DNA of 10,240 nt from Planctomycetota bacterium (GCA_016713175.1 JADJPQ010000020.1:1-10240); one strand, 5' to 3'. Shown: positions 1 to 6,861, counted from the stretch's first letter. Translations and numbers: made by a program. The notes: generated from the letters alone by a model not told the origin.

Positions 1-56
1 CACCGTCGACCGGAGCGGCAACCTGTAAATGCTGGATTGGAACTTCCTCGGTCGTT

Positions 57-1530
57 TCACCCAAGCTCGAGAAGCTGCCGGTGGCGGCGGCAGCGCCGAA
101 ACGAAGGAAGCGAAGTCAGGCGACTGGCGTCGCACGCCGCGCCACGCGTCGCCAACGCCATGAGCCAGGCCAGCACCCGATCGGCAAAGCCACTGGCCAG
201 CACCGGCGAGTAGAACCCCGCAATCGCGCCACCACCGCCCACGGCCATCGCCGCGAACGTCCACCACAGCCGGATCGGTCCGCGCCACAGGTGCTGATCA
301 GCACCGGAGCCAAACACCGACCCGAAGGCGCAGCCGCACCGAACATCACGTTATCGAAGATGTTCTTCGGCACCTGATGCCAGAAGCCACCGTCGCACCG
401 CCGCCAAAATCAGCAGCACGGTGATCCGCATGACCCGCAACATCCGTTCGTCGCCAGCCAGTGGCGCAGGCGCGGCAACCCTAGATCGTGGGTCACGCAC
501 GAACTGCAGACCAACAACTGGCTGTCGACCGTCGACATGGTCGCCGCCAGCACCGCCACCAGCACGACGCCTGCCAGCACCGGATGGAACAGCGCATAAG
601 ATACCGCATACAGCACTTCCTCGTGCCCGCCGGGCGGTAGCTTCAGCACGCGTCCCAGCCCAGCCGAGCACGATCATGCCGCTGTAGAGCACGACGCCCA
701 GCCGATGCCGACGGTACGTGCCACCGCCATCGACGCGCCGGGCGCCATGCCCGCTAACTGTTGATCGCATGCGGTTGCCCGGATAGCCGAGCGCGATGCC
801 GCACAGACCGAACGCGAACCCGGCCGCGATCATGCCGGTGCGACCGCCGAACGGGATCGCGGAACGCAGCCGAATCGACCGTCGCCATCGCCTCGCCCAG
901 CGCGGCGGGACCGCCAAGGTGGAGCACCGCCGCGAGCGGTACCAGCACCGCGACCGCCGCCATCATCAGGCCCTGGAGCGTGTCGGTCAGGCTCGCCGCC
1001 AGATAGCCGCCGAGCAGCGTATAGCCGACGGTCATCGCCGCGCCGATCAGCACGCCAAGCCACAACGGTGCATCGAATGCGTGCAGGAACGCCGCGCCCG
1101 CCGCCTGCATCTGCGCCGCGACATAGGTCAGCAGTGCGCCGAGCGTCAGCACCGTCGCCAGCACCAGCACCGCCGCCCGGCCCGGCTCGCCCGGCTTGCC
1201 GGCAGTTCATTCATCGTGACGGCGCCGCCGGTCCGGTCGCGCACGCGCGGTGCGATGCACAGCCAGTTCAGCAGGAAGCCGCCGACGCAGCCGGGGATCA
1301 GCCACAGCGCCGCGAGGCCATGCTGAAACGCAAACCCCGACGTGCCGACGAGACTCCAGGCCGACGACGAACTGGCGTTCGCCGCCAGCGCGGCAACCCA
1401 CGGTCCGAGCGTTCGACCGCCGGTAGAAGCCGCTGGCGCCGTGGGTGTGCCCGCCGGCCCGCCAGCCGATCCACAGCAGCGCCAGCAGATAAGCGAGCAG
1501 GACCAGGAGGATCGCGATGGAGCGGTCCAT
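57..1530 (-). pseudogene. Sodium:solute symporter (SSS family, PutP-like), multiply frameshifted
   Basis: SSS transporters are inner-membrane proteins of about 12-14 helices that import a solute (proline, sugars, other organic molecules) with Na+. Read on the minus strand in shifting frames, most of such a protein is visible. It starts MDRSIAILLVLLAYLLALLW (1530 down), continues with TLGPWVAALAANASSSSAW (near 1420-1370), then GYTLLGGYLAASLTDTLQGL (near 1025), FGLCGIALGYPG (near 800), VVLYSGMIVLGWAG (near 680), AATMSTVDSQLLVCSS (near 540) and a last helical part near 250-150. The LGYPG-QPH and MSTxDSQLL blocks are typical of the PutP branch. Frame changes are needed near 1425, 1180, 860, 775, 755, 690, 655, 465, 400, 335 and 295 (positions approximate), so no complete product can be made. 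The start lies 34 bases from the divergent pgi start. The substrate cannot be told. The left end is uncertain and may run past the window edge. Confidence 0.85.
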
Positions 1531-1555
1531 CGGCGCAGACTACCATCGGCGGCGC

Positions 1556-1560
1556 GGAGG
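1556..1560 (+). promoter_or_regulatory. Ribosome binding site for pgi (GGAGG)
   Basis: GGAGG lies 4 bases before the ATG at 1565. It favours that start over an in-frame ATG at 1517, which would add 16 residues, has no comparable site and would overlap the divergent symporter start. Confidence 0.6.
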
Positions 1561-1564
1561 CCCC

Positions 1565-3136
1565 ATGACTCGTCCAGGCAGCAGCGAACGTTTCGATCAA
1601 TACCTGCGGTGGCGGTGCGTGCTCGAGGACCCGTTCGTCGAGCTGGACCTCAGCCACGGCACGCTGACCGAGACCGAAGTCGTGGCGCTGCACGGCCCGC
1701 TGCAGAAGGCGCTTTCGGCGATGCAGGAACTCGAGAACGGCAGCATCGCCAACGCCGACGAACAGCGGATGGTGGGGCACTACTGGCTGCGGGCGCCGGG
1801 ACTGGCGCCGCAGCCGGAGACCGAAGATGCGATCGCTGGCAACCTGGCGGCGGTCGAGCAGTTTGCCGCCGCGGTCCACGAGGGCAGGCTGGTGCCGCCG
1901 GAGGGTGGCAGGTTTCAGAAGGTGGTCCTGGTCGGCATCGGCGGCAGCGCGCTCGGGCCGATGTTGCTCGGCGAGGTGTTCGGGCCCGGCGGCAAGCTGC
2001 CGCTGTGCGTGCTCGACAACACCGATCCCGAGGGCATCGACCGCGCGCTCGGTCAGCTCGGCACGCTGCGCGACGCGCTGATCGTCGTGATCAGCAAGTC
2101 CGGCGGCACGCCGGAGACCCGCAACGGCATGCTCGAGGTCGAGCGCGCCTGTACGACGCAGCGGCTCCAGTTCGCCGGCCGGGCGGTGGCGATCACGATG
2201 AACGGCTCGGCGCTGCACCAGAAGGCGCAGCAGAACGGCTGGCTGGCGACGTTCCCGATGTGGGATTGGGTCGGCGGCCGGACGTCCCTGTTCTCGGCGG
2301 TGGGGCTGTTGCCGGCGGCCCTCCTGGGCATGGATCTGCGCGCTTTCCTGGCCGGCGCGGCGGCGATGGACGAGGCCACGCGGCGCAAGGACGTCCGGCA
2401 GAACCCGGCGGCGATGCTGGCTTCGATGTGGCACGACCAGGGCAAGGGGCGCGGCGAACGGGCCATGGTGGTGTTGCCCTACAAGGATCGCCTCGTGCTG
2501 CTGTCGCGCTATCTGCAGCAACTGGTGATGGAGTCGCTCGGCAAGCAGCACGACCGGCGCGGCAACGTCGTCCATCAGGGCATCGCCGTCTACGGCAACA
2601 AGGGCTCGACCGACCAGCATGCCTACGTGCAGCAGCTGCGCGACGGCCGGCACGACTTCTTCGCGCTGTTCGTCCGGGTGTTGCGCGATCGGGCCGGTGC
2701 TTCGATCGAGGTCGAGCCGGGGGTCACGTCGGGTGATTTCCTCGATGGCTTCTGGCAGGGCACGCGGACGGCGCTGTTCGAGAACGGGCGCGCGTCGGCG
2801 ACGCTGGTGGTGGAGCAGCTCGACGAACGGGTGCTCGGTGCTTTGCTGGCCCTGTTCGAACGCGCGGTCGGGCTCTATGCGGAGCTGATCGACATCAACG
2901 CCTACCATCAGCCGGGCGTGGAGGCTGGCAAGAAGGCGGCGGCGCGGGTGCTGGAGACGCAGCGCAAGGTGCTGGCGGCACTGGCGGCGGCGCCGGCGGA
3001 TGTGTTCGCGGTCAGCAAGGCGGCCGGGTGTGACCCGGCGGATGGCTGGCCGATCCTGTGCCATCTGGCGGCGAACGGTCGGGTGCAGCGGATCGGGCCG
3101 GCGGAGCCGTTGTTGGCGCGGTTTGCGAAGGTGTGA
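1565..3136 (+). CDS. pgi: Glucose-6-phosphate isomerase
   Basis: This cytoplasmic enzyme interconverts glucose 6-phosphate and fructose 6-phosphate, linking glycolysis, gluconeogenesis and sugar-polymer synthesis. From the start at 1565 it is 523 residues. Visible motifs, in order: GIGGSALGP (from residue 124) and SKSGGTPET (from 177), which bind the phosphate; WDWVGGRTS (233-241), the first family signature; MESLGKQHD with the likely catalytic base Glu323; DQHAY with His352; and YHQPGVEAGKKAA with Glu453 and Lys456, the second signature. GGRTS in place of the commoner GGRFS, plus a C-terminal extension of about 65 residues after the second signature that looks helical (ending HLAANGRVQRIGPAEPLLARFAKV-like), resembles the cyanobacterial/plastid branch. 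The reading frame is unbroken, in contrast to the neighbouring symporter. A lipoprotein gene begins 4 bases after the stop and may be co-transcribed. Confidence 0.97.
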   Translation: MTRPGSSERFDQYLRWRCVLEDPFVELDLSHGTLTETEVVALHGPLQKALSAMQELENGSIANADEQRMVGHYWLRAPGLAPQPETEDAIAGNLAAVEQFAAAVHEGRLVPPEGGRFQKVVLVGIGGSALGPMLLGEVFGPGGKLPLCVLDNTDPEGIDRALGQLGTLRDALIVVISKSGGTPETRNGMLEVERACTTQRLQFAGRAVAITMNGSALHQKAQQNGWLATFPMWDWVGGRTSLFSAVGLLPAALLGMDLRAFLAGAAAMDEATRRKDVRQNPAAMLASMWHDQGKGRGERAMVVLPYKDRLVLLSRYLQQLVMESLGKQHDRRGNVVHQGIAVYGNKGSTDQHAYVQQLRDGRHDFFALFVRVLRDRAGASIEVEPGVTSGDFLDGFWQGTRTALFENGRASATLVVEQLDERVLGALLALFERAVGLYAELIDINAYHQPGVEAGKKAAARVLETQRKVLAALAAAPADVFAVSKAAGCDPADGWPILCHLAANGRVQRIGPAEPLLARFAKV

Positions 3137-3140
3137 TCCG

Positions 3141-3578
3141 GTGCGGTGGTTGGGAGTGATGGTGTTGGCGGTGGCGTGTGCGTCGCCGCCGCCAGAAGCT
3201 CAGCCGGTGCTCGCGGCGAAGCGGCAGACGGTGCTGGTCCGGATCCACCTGTCCGGGTTGCCGGCGCCGATTTGGCAGTGCATCGCCGCGCATGAGTCCG
3301 GCGTCGTCGTCGAGCGACGCGGAGTCGGCGAGGTCATCGAACTCGAACTGCCGCCGGGGCCGTGTTCGCTGCGGTTGCTGTGCGGGGACGAGTGGTTCGA
3401 ACGGCCGATCCACGTTCGTGCGGGTGAGCCCGCGGCCGCCTGGCGGCTTGAACGTCAGGAAGGCGACAACTTGCAGTCGCGCGACGCCAGCATCAGGTCC
3501 AGCGCCAGCAGCAGGGGCGCGGCACACAACACCTGCAGGCCGATGCCGAGCGCCATCCAGACAAGCAGATTCGGGTAG
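3141..3578 (+). CDS. Small predicted lipoprotein, copy 1 (probable read-through 3' end)
   Basis: A GTG start 4 bases after the pgi stop gives VRWLGVMVLAVAC-ASPPPEAQ: a short signal peptide with a lipobox-like LAVAC, Cys at residue 13. The protein would be exported and lipid-anchored. The rest (TVLVRIHLSGLPAPIWQ..., then GVGEVIELELPPGPCSLRL and WFERPIHVR) matches no family I recognise. A second, truncated copy at 5201-5359 matches it at about 33 of 53 residues and stops right after its WQFER. In this copy the matching WRLER is followed by CAG instead of TGA, so the frame runs about 40 codons further, antisense to the 3' end of the membrane gene at 3455-4285. The functional protein therefore probably ended near 3453, and the tail beyond is likely not native. 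The role is unknown; the signal and lipobox are seen in sequence, the anchoring is inferred. Confidence 0.6.
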   Translation: MRWLGVMVLAVACASPPPEAQPVLAAKRQTVLVRIHLSGLPAPIWQCIAAHESGVVVERRGVGEVIELELPPGPCSLRLLCGDEWFERPIHVRAGEPAAAWRLERQEGDNLQSRDASIRSSASSRGAAHNTCRPMPSAIQTSRFG

Positions 3579-4285
3579 TTGGCCAACGCTTCGAACCAAC
3601 GCCACTGCAGCGCATAGGCAGCAACGACGGCCAGTGCGCCAGCCATCACACAGAACAGCGCGTTCGGCAAGGCCGTGGGCGCACGGGCGCCGTGGCGCTG
3701 GTTGCCCGCAATCGCCACCACGCCGGCAAAGGCCGCCGGAACGATCAGTTGGATCGCTACGGTGCCGAATGTCGGCAACCGAGGGCCCGCGGTCGGCAGC
3801 GCGGTCGCGAGCAGGTGGTGGGTGACGACGTAGGTCGTGATGGCTCCGAGTTGCCAGGGGGATGTCAGGTAAAGCCCGCGGGTCGGTCCCACGTCAGGCG
3901 GCCTCTCTGCGCATGGCGACTGGAGTCGGCAAGCGACACGGAGGGCCAGGAGCACCAGCGGCACCGCGATCAGCGCCTGGATGGCGACGCCGAAGATGCC
4001 TGAGAATGCGAGTTCCGAGAACCGCGTCACAAGGCCAGGAATCGTGATCGTTGCGGCGAGGACCACGACCAACCATGCGGGGCCGAATACCCGTTCGTCC
4101 GGGACTTGTCGCCGCTCGCCGAGCACCGCCAGCAGTGCCGCGGCACCGGCGGGCAGGAATGCGAACGCAAGGATGCCGGGAAGCCCATCGCTCCAGGACT
4201 CCGCGGCGAACAGCAGCTTGCAGATACCGAGGTAGACCCCGATTGCCAGGATTCGGAAGCACCAGGTCATGGGATCATTGGCCAT
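3455..4285 (-). CDS. Multi-spanning membrane protein made of two related units (unit R3a + R3b)
   Basis: Unrecognised protein of 276 residues with about eight hydrophobic segments, starting MANDPMTWCFRILAIGVYLG. The start is chosen because the ATG overlaps the end of the upstream frame (ATGGCCAATGA), and because residues further upstream in this frame are Cys/Arg/Ser-rich and not membrane-like. It contains the local motif twice: LPAGAAALLAVLGERRQVP in the first half and VPAAFAGVVAIAGNQRHGA in the second, each after one or two hydrophobic segments and followed by two more. It therefore looks like an internal duplication or a fusion of two genes of the type seen at 4275-4712 and 4709-5047. It ends LLALDLMLASRDCKLSPS, convergent with the lipoprotein gene at 3141. 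It is the last of three overlapping minus-strand genes. Function unknown; no catalytic or transport motif is visible. Confidence 0.7.
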   Translation of the reverse strand: MANDPMTWCFRILAIGVYLGICKLLFAAESWSDGLPGILAFAFLPAGAAALLAVLGERRQVPDERVFGPAWLVVVLAATITIPGLVTRFSELAFSGIFGVAIQALIAVPLVLLALRVACRLQSPCAERPPDVGPTRGLYLTSPWQLGAITTYVVTHHLLATALPTAGPRLPTFGTVAIQLIVPAAFAGVVAIAGNQRHGARAPTALPNALFCVMAGALAVVAAYALQWRWFEALANYPNLLVWMALGIGLQVLCAAPLLLALDLMLASRDCKLSPS

Positions 4286-4712
4286 TGGACCGACGTGCCA
4301 TTCTGGCGACAAGGGCCAGATCGAGGATCGACACCACGGGCACGGCGATGAGCACGGGCACCGGCCACACCAACAGGACCTGGACTGGAATCGCCTATTC
4401 ACCTCGCCAGAGTGCGCAGCCGGCCAGGCCGCCGAGTTGCGCGCCAGTGAGCACGAGCACAGCGGTGGGCAGGATCGTGGTCGCAGTCGGCCGTCGGCGG
4501 CAGTTCCCCAGCACCACGAACACTCCACCGGCGACTGCCGGCAGCAAGGCCATCGCCGACAGGATCAGGATCGCCAACAGGCACGAGTGCTCGAAGCAGC
4601 CGGTTCGGGCCAGAAGTGCCAGCACCTCGTAGGTCAGCCAGCAGGCAATCACTGCGGCAGCGCGGTACTCCACGATCGACGACGGCGCCGAAGCTGGACT
4701 CGACCTCGTCAC
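4275..4712 (-). pseudogene. Small membrane protein, unit R2, interrupted by an in-frame TAG
   Basis: Starts MTRSSPASAPSSIVEYRAAA and carries three hydrophobic segments and the local motif LPAVAGGVFVVLGNCRRRP. After 105 residues there is a TAG (4395-4397). Past the TAG the same frame continues with a clear fourth hydrophobic segment (VQVLLVWPVPVLIAVPVVS, then ILDLALVARMARR) and ends at a TGA (4275-4277) that overlaps the start of the next gene. The related units at 4709 and 3455 have an equivalent last helix, so the full product was most likely 145 codons long and the TAG is a premature stop or a base-call error. Its ATG overlaps the upstream gene's TGA as ATGA, suggesting translational coupling. 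A 105-residue product could still be made. Function unknown. Confidence 0.6.
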
Positions 4713-5047
4713 GTCCTGGCCCGGGTGCCGGGCTTCCGGCAGTCGAGGAACTGTTCGAGCACGATCAGGTACGGGATCAAGAACACCGCGTGCACGAAGA
4801 CCGCGACCAGCAGCGCCACGCCTGCGTCGAGGCCACGCGCCGGGAGCATGTGGGCGGCCAGCGCGAGATGCTGGGCCAGCAGGGCCGTGACCAAGGCCGC
4901 AGGTGCCGTGCTGCGGGCATGCGGCCGAAGGCGCCGTTCGCCGAGCAACGCGAGGAACCCGCCGACGGCCACGGGCAGCACCAGCCAGGACAACACCGCC
5001 AGGAACAGTCCCGGCCCGGACGACTCCGCTAAGCTAAGACTAGCCAT
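4709..5047 (-). CDS. Small membrane protein, unit R1, probably 5'-truncated
   Basis: A 112-residue protein (MASLSLAESSGPGLFLAVLS...) with about three hydrophobic segments and the local motif LPVAVGGFLALLGERRLRP. It ends with a hydrophobic stretch and LEQFLDCRKPGTRART. Related units have an extra hydrophobic segment before the motif, which is missing here. The start codon lies inside a 160-bp remnant of a Kelch gene (5040-5200), so the original 5' end was probably lost in a rearrangement and the present ATG recruited. A run of six G lies only 2 bases before the ATG, a poor ribosome site. Its stop overlaps the start of the next gene (ATGA). First of three overlapping genes. Function unknown; that it is expressed is an inference. 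Confidence 0.6.
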   Translation of the reverse strand: MASLSLAESSGPGLFLAVLSWLVLPVAVGGFLALLGERRLRPHARSTAPAALVTALLAQHLALAAHMLPARGLDAGVALLVAVFVHAVFLIPYLIVLEQFLDCRKPGTRART

Positions 5048-5200
5048 AGCCCCCCGAAGAGCACGGAAACACCCCTCGCTTCGTCATAGGCCATCGCCGC
5101 CGCGGCGCGGGTTGCCGGCGGTGTCGCCGGGATTCTCTGACTCCAGTGCAGCCCATCGTACTCCCAGGTCTCGCTGGCGAAGCTGCCGCCAAATACCACC
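5040..5200 (-). pseudogene. Internal fragment of a second Kelch-repeat gene
   Basis: This stretch aligns without gaps to 6257-6417 inside the intact Kelch gene, with about 10 differences over 160 bases (about 94% identity by eye). In the Kelch frame it reads VFGGSFASETWEYDGL-HWSQRIP and ends MAYDEARGVSVLFGGLWL, then leaves homology (VLA, stop). Only three of the differences change an amino acid (D to H, T to I, P to A), so it comes from a paralogue that was once under selection. It lacks both ends of the gene and cannot make a Kelch protein. At 5200/5201 it joins directly to the lipoprotein copy 2 remnant, and its other edge supplies the start of membrane unit R1. Confidence 0.85.
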
Positions 5201-5359
5201 GGGCTCGTCGTCGAGCAAACGGGCGTCGGGGAGTTCCTGGAAGTCGAATTGCCGTCGGGGCCCTGTTCGTTGCGTTTGCAGTGCGGCGGTCAGTGGTTCG
5301 AGCGGCCGCTGCACGTTCGCGGGGGCATGGCACTGGAGCCGTGGCAATTCGAGCGCTGA
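5201..5359 (+). pseudogene. 3' remnant of the lipoprotein gene, copy 2
   Basis: Read from 5201 in the frame ending at the TGA 5357-5359, this encodes GLVVEQTGVGEFLEVELPSG, then PCSLRLQCGGQWFERPLHVR and finally EPWQFER. It matches the C-terminal half of the lipoprotein at 3141 at about 33 of 53 residues. The 5' half, with signal peptide and lipobox, is missing: homology begins exactly where the Kelch fragment ends. The TGA is one base from the stop of the intact convergent Kelch gene (5361). Without a start codon or signal peptide it is very unlikely to be expressed as a lipoprotein. Confidence 0.75.
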
Positions 5360-5360
5360 C

Positions 5361-6743
5361 TCAATAGCGGCCGACCAGCACTCGCACCGAGTCCGAGACC
5401 ACGGCGCCGAAGGTGTTGGCTCCCGGGGAGAAACAAAGCGCCTGGCAGTATGCGGTGAACGGCGAGAGTCCCTGCGTGGTGGTGGCGTTGATCATGTAGG
5501 CAGCAACGCCCGAGGTCGGGGTGACCAGGGACCACGATTCCGGGGCCAGGTTCAGGCTGCACCCGGGCATGCCGACGCCGTCGAGTGGCACGGGCAGCGA
5601 AATCGGCCCCCAAGTGGTGTCGCCGAGGCCGAAGACGAAGGCGGTTGCGGGGTAGGGGCCCGGCAGGCTGACAAAACCAGCCTGCCGCCCAGGCGTGGAT
5701 GGTCCATTTCGAGCGTGGGTGCCGGCAGGGCCAGCACAACCTGGCCCATGGGGCAGTATGTTCGAAGCCGCCGTGCCATCCCACTCCCAAAGGTCGCCAT
5801 AGGTGCTGTGGTCGGTGCGACCGCCGAACAACCATGCCCGACGCCGGACTGGGTCGTATGCAGAGGAGTATGAGTCGCGATACGGTAGTGCTGCTCCAGT
5901 TGCTGGTGCTCCATGACTGTCCCAACCGTTCGCTCTCCAGATCCTCGTGATCGACTCGGCGGCGATGGAACCGGGCGAAAGGTGCAGTACGGTGCCGCGA
6001 TCCCGGTCGTAGACCATCGGTTCGAAGCGAAAGCTCGTCGTCGGCACCTGGCCAGGCAGTGTCGACCAGGAGATCCCGTCCCAGATCCAGGTGTCATCCG
6101 GGTTACCGGACACCGGACTGCCGCCACGCATCATGATACGGGTCCTGGCGGCATCGAAGACCATGCTGTGATGGCTGCGGGCTGGCGGTGCACTAGGGTA
6201 GTTCGCGGCCACCCAATTCGTACCGTCCCACTCCCAAGTGTCGCCCATCACCACGCCTAGCCACAGCCCCCCGAAGAGCACTGAAACACCCCTTGCTTCG
6301 TCATATGCCATCGCCGCCGCGGCGCGTGTTGGCGGCGGTGTCGCCGGGGTTCTCTGACTCCAGTCCAGCCCATCGTACTCCCAGGTCTCACTGGCGAAGC
6401 TGCCGCCGAATACCACCATCCGAGCGCGCCGCGTGTCGTACACCATGCAATGCAGTGCTCGGGGGGACGGTTCGTGACTCGGCGTCCGCAGGGTCCAGTT
6501 CGAGCCGTCCCATTCCCAGGTATCCGAGAATCCCGGCCCGCCGTCGGCGCCACCATACAGAACCAGTTTTCCGCGCGCGAGGTCGAAGGCCGCGGTGGCG
6601 CCATATCTGGGTGCTGGTCCGTTTGCGAAGTGGCGCCGAACCCAGAACGGTTGGGCGTGCAGGGCTGGGAGGAAGAGCAGCAGGAAGACTGCCTGCGGCA
6701 GCCGCGACCGCGAGGTGCATTGGACCCATTTCGTGTCAATCAT
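5361..6743 (-). CDS. Secreted Kelch-repeat (galactose oxidase-like beta-propeller) protein with planctomycete-type C-terminal domain
   Basis: A 460-residue protein. The start at 6743 is supported by GAGG 6 bases upstream and by a clear signal peptide after it (RLPQAVFLLLFLPALHA, predicted cleavage after Ala30). Residues about 40-325 hold about six Kelch-like repeats with the pattern MxYDxxRxxxVLFGG...DTWEWDGxxW, expected to form a beta-propeller that binds a ligand or partner outside the cytoplasm. Residues 333-460 form a separate domain beginning GPGCAGPAGT, with TTWGP and GMPGC motifs, four cysteines (336, 395, 433, 437) that could form disulfides, and ending SVRVLVGRY. I know this kind of domain from large sets of planctomycete secreted proteins, where it probably acts in surface display or sorting (inference). 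No catalytic residues are apparent. It converges with the lipoprotein remnant and is overlapped at its start by the small frame 6736-6861. Confidence 0.88.
   Translation of the reverse strand: MIDTKWVQCTSRSRLPQAVFLLLFLPALHAQPFWVRRHFANGPAPRYGATAAFDLARGKLVLYGGADGGPGFSDTWEWDGSNWTLRTPSHEPSPRALHCMVYDTRRARMVVFGGSFASETWEYDGLDWSQRTPATPPPTRAAAAMAYDEARGVSVLFGGLWLGVVMGDTWEWDGTNWVAANYPSAPPARSHHSMVFDAARTRIMMRGGSPVSGNPDDTWIWDGISWSTLPGQVPTTSFRFEPMVYDRDRGTVLHLSPGSIAAESITRIWRANGWDSHGAPATGAALPYRDSYSSAYDPVRRRAWLFGGRTDHSTYGDLWEWDGTAASNILPHGPGCAGPAGTHARNGPSTPGRQAGFVSLPGPYPATAFVFGLGDTTWGPISLPVPLDGVGMPGCSLNLAPESWSLVTPTSGVAAYMINATTTQGLSPFTAYCQALCFSPGANTFGAVVSDSVRVLVGRY
6257..6417 (-). repeat. Direct repeat partner of 5040-5200
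   Basis: This part of the intact Kelch gene (about codons 109-162) is the second member of a gap-free, about 94% identical direct repeat, 1,217 bases apart. Such a pair can recombine, and the 5040 copy sits at a rearrangement scar. Confidence 0.85.
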
Positions 6744-6861
6744 TTGGTACCTCGAAGACGCGTCGCGGAATGTAGTGGAAGGGTAGCCCGCCATCAAAGA
6801 CACCTTTGTTGACCAACTGGCCGATGGTTGCCTTCACGTCCGCGGCGTTCGACTTGGTCAC
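6736..6861 (-). CDS. Small unrecognised protein, or C-terminal end of one, overlapping the Kelch start
   Basis: A GTG start at 6861 gives 41 residues: VTKSNAADVKATIGQLVNKG, then VFDGGLPFHYIPRRVFEVPND. The codons are strongly biased to G or C in third position over the first part, and the sequence reads like a folded protein, so I take it as coding. The frame stays open upstream (HFIVTKSN...) to a TGA near 6950, with no ATG and weaker coding bias there, so this may be the tail of a gene whose 5' part is lost. The TGA (6736-6738) overlaps the Kelch ATG (ATGATTGA), which suggests translational coupling. I do not recognise the family. The roughly 180 bases between this and 7044 hold nothing else I can support. 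Confidence 0.45.
   Translation of the reverse strand: MTKSNAADVKATIGQLVNKGVFDGGLPFHYIPRRVFEVPND
6750..6753 (-). promoter_or_regulatory. Ribosome binding site for the Kelch gene (GAGG)
   Basis: GAGG on the minus strand lies 6 bases before the ATG at 6743. It decides this start over an in-frame ATG at 6803, which would place 20 extra, non-hydrophobic residues before the signal peptide. Confidence 0.5.

Noticed and set aside
2..28. Possible 3' end of a plus-strand gene (TVDRSGNL, stop)
   Set aside because: Nine codons at the window edge are too little. A minus-strand reading of the same bases looks equally plausible as a tail of the symporter.
1298..3064. 588-codon open frame on the minus strand
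   Set aside because: It is antisense to pgi, is rich in Arg, His and Gln with no family motif, and owes its length to GC-rich codon structure on the other strand.
3454..5200. Insertion of a mobile element carrying the membrane genes
   Set aside because: I saw no transposase, terminal inverted repeats or target duplication at the edges; only gene remnants are visible.
4269..5873. 534-codon open frame on the plus strand
   Set aside because: It runs antisense across the membrane cluster and the Kelch gene and, out of frame, across the lipoprotein remnant. Its Ser/Arg-rich low-complexity product fits a shadow frame.
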